This document shows positions 1 to 5,429 of a DNA stretch of 9,138 bases, piece by piece. Below the pieces are notes generated by a model. That model had not been told where the DNA came from, made no database searches, and was given only the letters and a program-made list of their open reading frames with translations. Made by a program: the position numbers and the translations under genes. Within the stretch, counting starts at the first letter, position 1. Every line of letters begins with the position of its first letter. The DNA comes from Acidobacteriota bacterium (GTDB taxonomy: Bacteria; Planctomycetota; Phycisphaerae; WQYP01; JAJZKJ01), in contig JAJZKJ010000059.1 of NCBI GenBank assembly GCA_021804195.1, positions 1 through 9,138 of the forward strand, given 5' to 3'.

Positions 1-361
1 CGGCATGCAGCTTGGTCATCACCACTTCGGCGGCGCTTTTTTTCTCGCCATCCACTTCCATGTCGTCCACCGGAATGCCGCGGCCGTTGTCAATCACGGT
101 GACGGAGTTGTCGAGATGAATGGTGACTTCAATGCGGGTGGCGTAGCCGGCCAGGGCTTCATCCACCGAGTTGTCCACCACCTCATAGACCAGATGATGC
201 AGGCCCATTTCGCCGGTCGAGCCGATATACATGGCGGGGCGCAGGCGCACCGCTTCCATGCCGCCCAGAACCTTGATCGAACTGGCGGAATAATCTCCGT
301 TGCCGTTGGTTTCGGGCTCGAGTTCGAGCATCGCGGTTTTGGAATCGTTTTTTGCGCTCAT
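1..361 (-). CDS. gyrB: DNA gyrase subunit B, N-terminal part (runs off the left edge)
   Basis: GyrB is the ATPase subunit of DNA gyrase, which introduces negative supercoils using ATP. The visible 120 residues are the start of the GHKL ATP-binding domain. After a variable lead of about 26 residues comes [20 protein letters not shown] (27-46), then the ATPase helix [12 protein letters not shown] (59-70), with Glu60 matching the catalytic base and Asn64 the Mg/ATP ligand. DNGRGIP (91-97) forms the next nucleotide-binding motif, and [12 protein letters not shown] (109-120) leads into the ATP lid. The spacing matches GyrB more closely than ParE, although ParE cannot be fully excluded from this fragment. 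The ATG at 361 gives the usual short acidic lead. No good Shine-Dalgarno sequence precedes it, and an in-frame ATG at 331 is an alternative start. The gene is divergent from the aldolase-type gene and is cut by the window edge, not broken. Confidence 0.95.
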   Translation of the reverse strand, partial: MSAKNDSKTAMLELEPETNGNGDYSASSIKVLGGMEAVRLRPAMYIGSTGEMGLHHLVYEVVDNSVDEALAGYATRIEVTIHLDNSVTVIDNGRGIPVDDMEVDGEKKSAAEVVMTKLHA

Positions 362-435
362 GCCGGAAGCCAAGTGGGCCGGATCGCGAAAAATTCCGAC
401 AAAAAACTAAGCCCTGTCATGCGATCGCGCCACCT

Positions 436-445
436 GTTCAGAATA
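436..445 (-). promoter_or_regulatory. Candidate -10 region for gyrB
   Basis: On the minus strand the sequence reads TATTCTGAAC, about 75 bases upstream of the gyrB start. TATTCT fits a TA-N3-T -10 box. A near-identical string, TAGTCTGAAC, lies just upstream of the MlaD-type gene. No convincing -35 hexamer sits 16-18 bases further up, so this is a weak call based on recurrence of the motif. Confidence 0.25.
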
Positions 446-545
446 ACATGCGGGGCTAAAAATGGCGAGCGGAAAACCGGGGACAAGGCTTTATTTTTCA
501 ATTATTTACGGCGTGGCCGCCCGTAACAGAGCCATGGGCGCTCAC

Positions 546-574
546 TTGCTTCCCTTGCGGCAATTGTTTAGCCT
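546..574 (+). promoter_or_regulatory. Candidate promoter of the class II aldolase-type gene
   Basis: TTGCTT (546-551) and TAGCCT (569-574) are separated by exactly 17 bases, and the -10 is followed by GAAA. Transcription would begin around 580-582, only a few bases before the ATG at 586. The message would then be nearly leaderless, which fits the absence of a Shine-Dalgarno sequence there. Neither hexamer is close to consensus, so this is a plausible rather than secure promoter. Confidence 0.3.
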
Positions 575-585
575 GAAATACGGCC

Positions 586-1398
586 ATGCCCCAGCCCGCG
601 CCCCAGAACTCCGAAGCCGAACTGCGCGACAGCATCTTACGCATTGGAAAGTTCCTCCACGACAAAGGCCTGGTGGCCGCAAGCGACGGCAACATTTCCA
701 TACGCCTGCCCGGCGGGCGCATTCTGGCCACGCCGACCTCGATGAGCAAAGGCCTGATGCGGGCCGCGGATCTGGTGATCACCGATATGGAGGGGCGCAA
801 GCTCTCGGGCGAGCGCAATCCCTCGAGCGAGCTGGCCATGCACCGGCTGATCTATGCACTGCGGCCCGATATTCACGCCGTGGTGCATGCCCATCCGGCG
901 GTCGCGACCGGATATGCCGCGGCCGGGCTGGCGCTCAACCAGGCGCTGATTTCCGAAGTGGTGCTGGCGCTGGGCTGCATTCCGCTGGCCGCCTACGGCA
1001 CGCCGGGCACGCCCGAACTGGGCGCGGCGCTGCGGCCGCTGATTCCCAGCCATGACGCCATCCTGATGGCCAACCACGGCGTGGTGACATACGCCGAAGA
1101 TGTCTGGCGCGCGTATTTCAAAATGGAGACGGTCGAGCACTTTGCCCGCATTGCCCTGGTGGCGCATCTGCTGGGCAAGCAGGAATTATTAGGAGCGGAA
1201 GAAGTGCGCAAGCTGATGCTGGCGCGGCAGAAATATGAAGGCATTTCCACCGCGGCCGCGCTGGAGCCCAACTGCCCGGTCACCCGGGACGCGCCGGCCG
1301 CGGCCTGCGCCACGGCAGTCGAAGCTAATGCAGCCGCCCCGGCTGTTCCAACCGCTCCGGCCGGACAGCTCCTGAGCTACGCCAAACGCCGCTGGTAG
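586..1398 (+). CDS. Class II aldolase/adducin family protein (FucA/AraD-like)
   Basis: This is a zinc-dependent class II aldolase-fold enzyme, probably cytoplasmic. The family includes L-fuculose-1-phosphate aldolase, L-ribulose-5-phosphate 4-epimerase and related dehydratases. Visible family motifs are GNIS (35-38, phosphate site), TPTSMSKG (49-56), PSSE (79-82, with Glu82 as the likely catalytic residue), HAHP (101-104, with His101 and His103 as zinc ligands), YGTPGTPEL (137-145) and NHG (163-165, with His164 as third zinc ligand). All three zinc histidines and the glutamate are present, so the enzyme should be active. At 270 residues it is longer than FucA (about 215). The excess is an Ala/Pro-rich, low-complexity tail from about residue 227 that ends in RRW. 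The substrate cannot be told from the sequence. The ATG at 586 has no clear ribosome binding site but a candidate promoter sits directly upstream. Confidence 0.9.
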   Translation: MPQPAPQNSEAELRDSILRIGKFLHDKGLVAASDGNISIRLPGGRILATPTSMSKGLMRAADLVITDMEGRKLSGERNPSSELAMHRLIYALRPDIHAVVHAHPAVATGYAAAGLALNQALISEVVLALGCIPLAAYGTPGTPELGAALRPLIPSHDAILMANHGVVTYAEDVWRAYFKMETVEHFARIALVAHLLGKQELLGAEEVRKLMLARQKYEGISTAAALEPNCPVTRDAPAAACATAVEANAAAPAVPTAPAGQLLSYAKRRW

Positions 1399-1412
1399 TC
1401 GCGCAGCGGCAG

Positions 1413-1418
1413 TATGAT
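1413..1418 (+). promoter_or_regulatory. Candidate -10 box for the coiled-coil gene
   Basis: TATGAT matches five of six -10 consensus bases and lies in the short spacer after the aldolase-type gene, about 32 bases before the ATG at 1450. There is no recognisable -35 hexamer, because the upstream bases are the GC-rich end of the aldolase-type gene. It could give the small gene its own transcript. Confidence 0.25.
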
Positions 1419-1449
1419 ATACGCATAGACGTCCCGAGATGGCACGGTT

Positions 1450-1785
1450 ATGGATGAAGCCCGTTACCAACGCATGGAACGCACGATGGAGTTCCTGCTG
1501 GAGCAGGCCGCGCGGTCGGAAGCGAAAGCCGCGGCCGAACATGCCAGCATTCGGGAAGAATTACAGATTCTGGTGCGGACCAGTGTGCGCGATCATCAGC
1601 GCATCCAGCAGGCGGAAATAGAAATCGAGGCCATCCGCAACGGCACTCTGGAGCTGATGGAAGCGCAAAAGGAAACTGCTCGCCAGATGCAGGAAACCGA
1701 ACGTCAGATGAAGGAAACCGACCGCAAATTTTCCCTCTGGCTGGAGCGCCAACTGGGCCGGAAAAACGGCCAGAACTCCGCTTAA
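1450..1785 (+). CDS. Small predicted coiled-coil protein, function unknown
   Basis: This gene encodes a 111-residue, highly charged, cysteine-free protein without a signal peptide or membrane segment. Nearly its whole length is rich in Glu, Gln, Arg, Ala and Met, as expected for a continuous helix or coiled coil. Residues 75-95 form three successive heptads, ETARQMQ, ETERQMK and ETDRKFS. Similar E-T-D-R heptads occur in the stalks of many short bacterial proteins, some fused to nuclease-like domains (DUF3782 type), but no such domain is present here. A short tail, LWLERQLGRKNGQNSA, follows. The gene starts 51 bases after the aldolase-type gene and converges with the thioredoxin-like gene 22 bases downstream. 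Its ribosome binding site is poor (GAG about 11 bases upstream). An overlapping frame from the ATG at 1439 gives a non-heptad, Trp-rich product and is taken as a shadow. I infer oligomerisation, not a function. Confidence 0.6.
   Translation: MDEARYQRMERTMEFLLEQAARSEAKAAAEHASIREELQILVRTSVRDHQRIQQAEIEIEAIRNGTLELMEAQKETARQMQETERQMKETDRKFSLWLERQLGRKNGQNSA
1672..1734 (+). repeat. Three tandem heptads (ET-x-R-x-x-x) within the coiled-coil gene
   Basis: Three 21-base units (1672-1692, 1693-1713, 1714-1734) encode ETARQMQ, ETERQMK and ETDRKFS. The Glu-Thr pair and the Arg hold the same place in each, and the last position is polar. The DNA copies have diverged at several positions, so this is an old protein-level repeat rather than a recent slippage product. 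Confidence 0.75.
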
Positions 1786-1807
1786 TCCGCACGGCTCTGA
1801 ATAAGGA

Positions 1808-2797
1808 TCAGCGGGCGCAGTCGGGCGACGACCACTGGCGCAAAAAATGCTCGACCGCGGCCGGCGACAGCGCGCGGGCATCTTCGAACTGCCCCAGCTT
1901 CTGGCCATATAACAGCCGGCCGCGGCAGCTCAGCACGGCCAGCGCGGGCACTCCCTTTTTTAACCCCACGCCGTAACGGCGCGCCAGCGCCCGGTTGACG
2001 TTAAACGTGCCGATGTTGATATGCACCACGAGAAAATGCCGGCGCAGCAGCGGAGTCAGGCGGGAGTGGCGGAAGGCCTGATCGAGCACGTGGCAGTCGT
2101 AGCACCAGTTGCCGCCAAAATCGAGCAGGATGCGCTTGTTTTCCCGCGGCGCGCGGCGCAGGGCGCGCGCCAGATCGGCGCCGGCCCGCCGGGCGGGAGG
2201 ATAAATATTGAGGCGCACGCTTTGCGGCGCGGCCAGCTTGCCGGGTTCACCCCCGGCCGGCTCTTTTTCCAGAAGGGCGAAATTGGCCGCGGCGTCCGCC
2301 AGCACGCGCATCATGGCGGCATGATTGACGCTGGCATGCAGCCACGCGAGCGTGGCCTGCCGGTTGAGTTGCCGCAACTGGCTGAACCTCGCCAGCGCTT
2401 CCGGCGGAGTCCCGGAAGATGCGCCGGTCCGCGCCTCGGCGGTTTGCCGCAGCAGGGTTTTGATTTGCGCCGCGCTCAGATGCCGGCGATAGACGGCTGC
2501 CAGATTCTGTTCCAGCCCGCGGCAGCTCAGCCGCGAGCGCAGCTTGCGGGCCAGGGCCAGCTGGAAGGCCCGGGTTGCGCGCGGAGAAAGCCCGCGCTTC
2601 CGGGCCAGCGGAGCGACCCGCGAACGCCATTGCCGGATCAATCGTTCGCGGCGAACGCGGCAATGCGTCATGGCATGCTGCCGCGCGGCTAACTGCCGGG
2701 CCAGCGCGGCCGGGGCGGAAGCGGTTTGCGCGTGCACGGGCGCCGCGCCGGCGATGAAAACCGCGACGGCGGGCCAGCCGGATCGAAAACGCATCAT
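1808..2797 (-). CDS. Secreted thioredoxin-fold protein with a helical N-terminal domain
   Basis: The gene encodes 329 residues from the ATG at 2797. A signal peptide (MMRFRSG, a hydrophobic core, then VHAQ at about 21-24) sends it to the periplasm. Residues about 30-190 are basic and helix-rich, with a Cys pair (Cys46 and Cys92) that could form a disulfide. The phrase YRRHLSAAQIKTLL (about 103-116) is loosely reminiscent of DUF2059-type domains, but this is not secure. A thioredoxin fold follows: ILLDFGGNWCYDC (223-235) with the redox motif Cys232-Tyr-Asp-Cys235, then GVPALAVL with the cis-proline Pro284. The fold suggests a thiol-disulfide reductase or oxidase. The start was chosen because ATG 2797 overlaps the transporter stop as ATGA, has GAGG (2808-2811) upstream and begins a proper signal peptide. 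The open frame extends 30 codons further upstream inside the transporter, but that would bury the signal sequence. Confidence 0.85.
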   Translation of the reverse strand: MMRFRSGWPAVAVFIAGAAPVHAQTASAPAALARQLAARQHAMTHCRVRRERLIRQWRSRVAPLARKRGLSPRATRAFQLALARKLRSRLSCRGLEQNLAAVYRRHLSAAQIKTLLRQTAEARTGASSGTPPEALARFSQLRQLNRQATLAWLHASVNHAAMMRVLADAAANFALLEKEPAGGEPGKLAAPQSVRLNIYPPARRAGADLARALRRAPRENKRILLDFGGNWCYDCHVLDQAFRHSRLTPLLRRHFLVVHINIGTFNVNRALARRYGVGLKKGVPALAVLSCRGRLLYGQKLGQFEDARALSPAAVEHFLRQWSSPDCAR

Positions 2798-4152
2798 GAA
2801 TGAGCCGCCTCGGGAGCAGAAGGCGAACGCGCGGGCAGTTGCTCGGGCAGGGTCAGGATCAGCAGGCCGGCCAGAATCAGGCCGCACATGAGCACCGCCA
2901 TGGCGGCGGCAAAGGAATGCGTGCGGCCCTCGATCACGCCGATCAGGTAGGGTCCGGTAAAGCCGCCGAGATTGCCAAGAGAGTTGATCAGGCCGACGGC
3001 CACGGCGGCGCCCATGCCGCCGAGATAGCGCGAAGACAAGGCCCAGAAGCCGGGCATGAAGCTATAGGCGGCGATGCCGACCAGGGCAAAGCCCGTCAGC
3101 AGAACGGCGCGATTGTGGGCCGGCACCAGGCTGCCAATGGCCAGCCCGATGGCGCCGAGAAACAAGGGCATGGCGGTATGCCAGCGGCGCTCACCGCTGC
3201 GGTCGGAGCTCCAGCCCACATAGAGCAGCGAGAGCAGGGAAACCACATAGGGCAGCGCGCCCCACCAGCCGCGCTGGGTGGCCGAATAATGGCCCAGCAG
3301 CTTGAGCATGCTGGGCAGCCAGAGGCCGAAGCCGTAGGCGGCCATGACGGCCAGAAAATAAATCAGCACCATGCGCCAGACCAGCGGCTGGCGGAGCGCG
3401 GCGCCGGCGCCGGCCACCACGCGCCGCCGCGCAAACTCACCCTGCAGCGATTGCGTCAGCTCGGTCCGTTCCGCCGCGCTCAGCCAGCGCGCCTGGGCGG
3501 GCCAGTCGGTGAGCCAGAAATAACTGATGATGCCCAGCACCACGGCCGGCCAGCCTTCCATGAAAAACAGCCAGCGCCAGCCGGCCATGTGCAGCCAGTG
3601 CAGACGCAGCAAATAGCCGGAGACCGGCCCGCCGATGATAAACGCCGTGGGCAACGACAGCATCATGGCGGAAAGCGCGCGGGCGCGGTCGCGCTCGCCA
3701 AACCAATGGGTGAGATAAATCACCAGGCCGGGGAAATAGCCGGCCTCGGCCGCGCCCAGAAAAAAACGCAGCCAATAAAACCCCGACGCCGTTTCCACCT
3801 GGCTGAGCGACATGGCGATAAGGCCCCAGGCCGTCATCATGATGGCGATCCAGCGGCGGGCGCTCCAGCGCTCGATCAGAATGGTGCCGGGAATTTCGAG
3901 CAGAAAATAACCCCAGAAGAAAATGCCCATGCCCCAACCCAGCACCTGGCTGCTGAAACCCAGTTGCCGGGCCATTTCAGGGGCGGTATAGGCGATGTTG
4001 ACGCGGTCGAGAAAGGCCACCAGATAGGTGAGAAACAGATAAGGCAACAGCCTTCCGGCGACTTTGCGCCGCACGTCCCGGATGGCCGGATGGGCCACAT
4101 TCCCGGGCGGCTCCATGGCCGAGTCAGGCTGCGCATCGGATTGTTCCAGCAT
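2794..4152 (-). CDS. MFS transporter, anion:cation symporter (ACS) type
   Basis: This is a 452-residue inner-membrane secondary transporter with about 12 hydrophobic segments in a 6+6 arrangement. After a hydrophilic lead of about 30 residues, the first helix carries LLPYLFLTYLVAFLDRVNIA (35-54), the hallmark of ACS-family tartrate, galactonate and phthalate permeases. ERWSARRW (94-101) holds the place of the MFS loop 2-3 motif. RFFLGAAEAGYFPG (129-142) in helix 4 and GWRWLFFMEGWPAVVLG (191-207) in helix 6 are also typical. A long cytoplasmic loop (about 215-257) separates the halves. The family imports organic or sugar acids with protons, and the exact substrate is not evident. ATG 4152 has GGAG (4161-4164) eight bases upstream, which supports it over Met13. 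The stop TGA shares bases with the ATG of the thioredoxin-like gene, so the two form a two-gene operon. Confidence 0.92.
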   Translation of the reverse strand: MLEQSDAQPDSAMEPPGNVAHPAIRDVRRKVAGRLLPYLFLTYLVAFLDRVNIAYTAPEMARQLGFSSQVLGWGMGIFFWGYFLLEIPGTILIERWSARRWIAIMMTAWGLIAMSLSQVETASGFYWLRFFLGAAEAGYFPGLVIYLTHWFGERDRARALSAMMLSLPTAFIIGGPVSGYLLRLHWLHMAGWRWLFFMEGWPAVVLGIISYFWLTDWPAQARWLSAAERTELTQSLQGEFARRRVVAGAGAALRQPLVWRMVLIYFLAVMAAYGFGLWLPSMLKLLGHYSATQRGWWGALPYVVSLLSLLYVGWSSDRSGERRWHTAMPLFLGAIGLAIGSLVPAHNRAVLLTGFALVGIAAYSFMPGFWALSSRYLGGMGAAVAVGLINSLGNLGGFTGPYLIGVIEGRTHSFAAAMAVLMCGLILAGLLILTLPEQLPARSPSAPEAAHS

Positions 4153-4179
4153 GGTTTAGGCTCCAGCTTTTGCTAAGCC

Positions 4180-4209
4180 TAATCTGGATGGCCCACGGAT
4201 ACAAGATTA
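4180..4209. promoter_or_regulatory. Inverted repeat TAATCT-N18-AGATTA in the divergent spacer
   Basis: TAATCT (4180-4185) is mirrored perfectly by AGATTA (4204-4209) across 18 bases, just upstream of the transporter and overlapping its candidate -10 box. The geometry would suit a dimeric regulator binding around the transcription start. Six-base arms can arise by chance, and no regulator gene is present in the window. Confidence 0.2.
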
Positions 4210-4233
4210 ATGACTCTTTCGCATCATTTGCAA
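4204..4233 (-). promoter_or_regulatory. Candidate promoter of the transporter/thioredoxin operon
   Basis: On the minus strand TTGCAA (4228-4233) and TAATCT (4204-4209) are 18 bases apart. This lies in the AT-rich part of the divergent spacer and would give a leader of about 45 bases with the GGAG site in it. TAATCT resembles the TA-N-TCT -10 boxes upstream of gyrB and the MlaD-type gene. Support is by pattern only. Confidence 0.3.
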
Positions 4234-4330
4234 TTCATCATCATTCACGCGATTTGCCGGCAATCTCGCATGGCTTTGCCCGCGGCTCGGCCGGCGCGTC
4301 AACTGGCGCATAATTGATAGGGAAAGCACC

Positions 4331-4672
4331 ATGCGTAAGTTCTGGCGCAAACTCGGATCGTTTCTCTGGTGGACGTACCCACGCGGCAGTATCGAATACG
4401 ACATCATGGTGGGCTTGATCCTGGCTTTTATTTTTCTGACGCCCAGCCGGTTTTTTCACGATCACCCGCGGCCGTTTCCCGCCCATCCGGTGGCCATTAC
4501 GCTGCTCAGCGCGGCGCATGGCCATGTTTATGAAATGCTGGGGGCTAAGCCGGGCGCCGATCTGGCGGCGGCGCTGCGGCGCGAGTTGGGCCATGCGGTG
4601 CAGATTCGAGCGGTGAAACTGGTGCGGGTGCCCGGCTCGAACGACGTGATCTATAACATATGGACCAATTAA
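4331..4672 (+). CDS. Conserved-looking single-pass membrane protein, function unknown
   Basis: The gene encodes 113 residues. The N-terminus is basic (MRKFWRKLG), followed by FLWWTYPRGSIEYDIM and one hydrophobic helix, about 26-38, ending in FLTP. The positive-inside pattern predicts a cytoplasmic N-terminus and an approximately 75-residue C-terminal part outside the inner membrane. That part is a small mixed domain (LAAALRRELGHAVQIRAVKL, 78-97) ending in NIWTN. The WWTYPRGS block looks like a family signature, and I recall similar short proteins next to LolA genes in Acidobacteriota, but I cannot name a function. ATG 4331 has a good ribosome binding site, AGGGA (4319-4323), seven bases upstream. 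The 3' end overlaps the LolA-like gene by 13 bases, implying co-translation and perhaps a joint role in the envelope. Confidence 0.8.
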   Translation: MRKFWRKLGSFLWWTYPRGSIEYDIMVGLILAFIFLTPSRFFHDHPRPFPAHPVAITLLSAAHGHVYEMLGAKPGADLAAALRRELGHAVQIRAVKLVRVPGSNDVIYNIWTN

Positions 4673-5382
4673 AGCAGCCGCACAGCGTTCAATCGCCGGC
4701 CTGGGCCGGCCTGATCGCCGTCCTGCTGCTGGCGGGCGGCAGCCTGGCCCAGACGGCGCCTCCGAGGCCGGGATTAGCCACGGTACTGGCGCGGCTGGAC
4801 CGCGCCGCCCGGCGCATTCATACCATCAGCGCCAACGTGGTTTCGTCGCAATACACGGCCGTGGTGGATGATCTTGCGGTCAAAAGCGGACGGCTGGATT
4901 TTGAAAACACCCCGCATGGACCCTGGCTCAGGCTAAGCTTCGTAAAACCGGCGCCGGAAATTTTTTTATACCGCGGCGGCATGGGCTGGATCTACCAGTC
5001 CCGCATTGAACAGGTGCAAAAGTACAACCTGAAAAAACATAAAGCCGCCTTGCGGGCGTTTCTTTTGCTGGGCCTGGGCGAAAGCGGCCGTTCGCTGCGC
5101 CGGAGCTTTAAACTTCAGGACCTGGGCCGGGTCAGGCTCGGCGGGCAGCCGCGGGTGGAACTGAATCTGATTCCGCGCAACGTCAAGGTGCGCGGCAGCG
5201 TGGACCATATACATTTATGGTTTGACCCCCGCACCTGGATCGCGGTGCGGCAGAAATATTTCCAATCACGCGGCGATTACCGGCTGCTGCGGCTGTCGAA
5301 AATTCAAATCAATCCCCGGCTGAACGGCAGGATTTTTCAGCCGCATTTCCCCGGCGCGCGCGTCGTCAGCCCGCATTTCTAG
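4660..5382 (+). CDS. LolA-like outer-membrane lipoprotein carrier family protein
   Basis: The gene encodes a 240-residue periplasmic protein. A signal peptide with core LIAVLLLAGGSLAQ is cut near residues 30-31 (SLA|QTAPP). The mature part has the open beta-barrel pattern of the LolA/LolB fold: a helix LATVLARLDRAARRIHTISA (39-58), then strands including SGRLDFE (76-82), WLRLSFVKPAPEIFLYRGG (89-107), GMGWIYQSRIEQVQKYNL (107-124) and the loop FLLLGLGESG (134-143). LWFDPRTWIAVRQKY (186-200) and GDYRLLRLSKIQIN (205-218) close it. LolA ferries lipoproteins across the periplasm, but family members of this type also occur with lipid exporters, so the cargo is uncertain. The start overlaps the preceding gene by 13 bases and has no Shine-Dalgarno sequence of its own, which suggests translational coupling. 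No terminator is visible in the 47 bases that follow. Confidence 0.85.
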   Translation: MDQLKQPHSVQSPAWAGLIAVLLLAGGSLAQTAPPRPGLATVLARLDRAARRIHTISANVVSSQYTAVVDDLAVKSGRLDFENTPHGPWLRLSFVKPAPEIFLYRGGMGWIYQSRIEQVQKYNLKKHKAALRAFLLLGLGESGRSLRRSFKLQDLGRVRLGGQPRVELNLIPRNVKVRGSVDHIHLWFDPRTWIAVRQKYFQSRGDYRLLRLSKIQINPRLNGRIFQPHFPGARVVSPHF

Positions 5383-5417
5383 CGGACAGATCTAGCGCTA
5401 AGACCCGAACGTCCCGG

Positions 5418-5423
5418 TACAAT
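5418..5423 (+). promoter_or_regulatory. Candidate -10 box directly in front of the 314-residue membrane protein gene
   Basis: TACAAT (five of six consensus bases) ends six bases before the ATG at 5430. A transcript started from it would begin at or within a base or two of the start codon, so it would be leaderless. That would explain why no Shine-Dalgarno sequence is present. No clear -35 is seen, and read-through from the LolA-like gene is equally possible. Confidence 0.3.
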
Positions 5424-5429
5424 TAACGG

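Noticed and set aside
5..526. A 173-codon plus-strand open frame at the left edge
   Set aside because: It is the antisense of the gyrB start and its upstream spacer, with a His/Gly-rich product and no family features.
1753..1773. Hairpin near the end of the coiled-coil gene (GCCG-GAAAAA-CGGC core)
   Set aside because: It lies within the coding region and is not followed by a T run on either strand, so it is not a convincing intrinsic terminator for the convergent pair.
2021..2692. A 223-codon plus-strand open frame inside the thioredoxin-like gene
   Set aside because: It is a shadow of the minus-strand gene, which has a signal peptide, CYDC motif and coupled start.
2800..4176. A 458-codon plus-strand open frame opposite the transporter
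   Set aside because: It lies entirely antisense to a clear MFS gene. Its product is His/Gln/Gly/Ala-rich and low in hydrophobic order, as expected from reading GC-rich codons on the opposite strand.
5380..5400. TAGCG...CGCTA symmetry after the LolA-like gene as a terminator
   Set aside because: The arms are only five bases, the stem is weak and no T tract follows.
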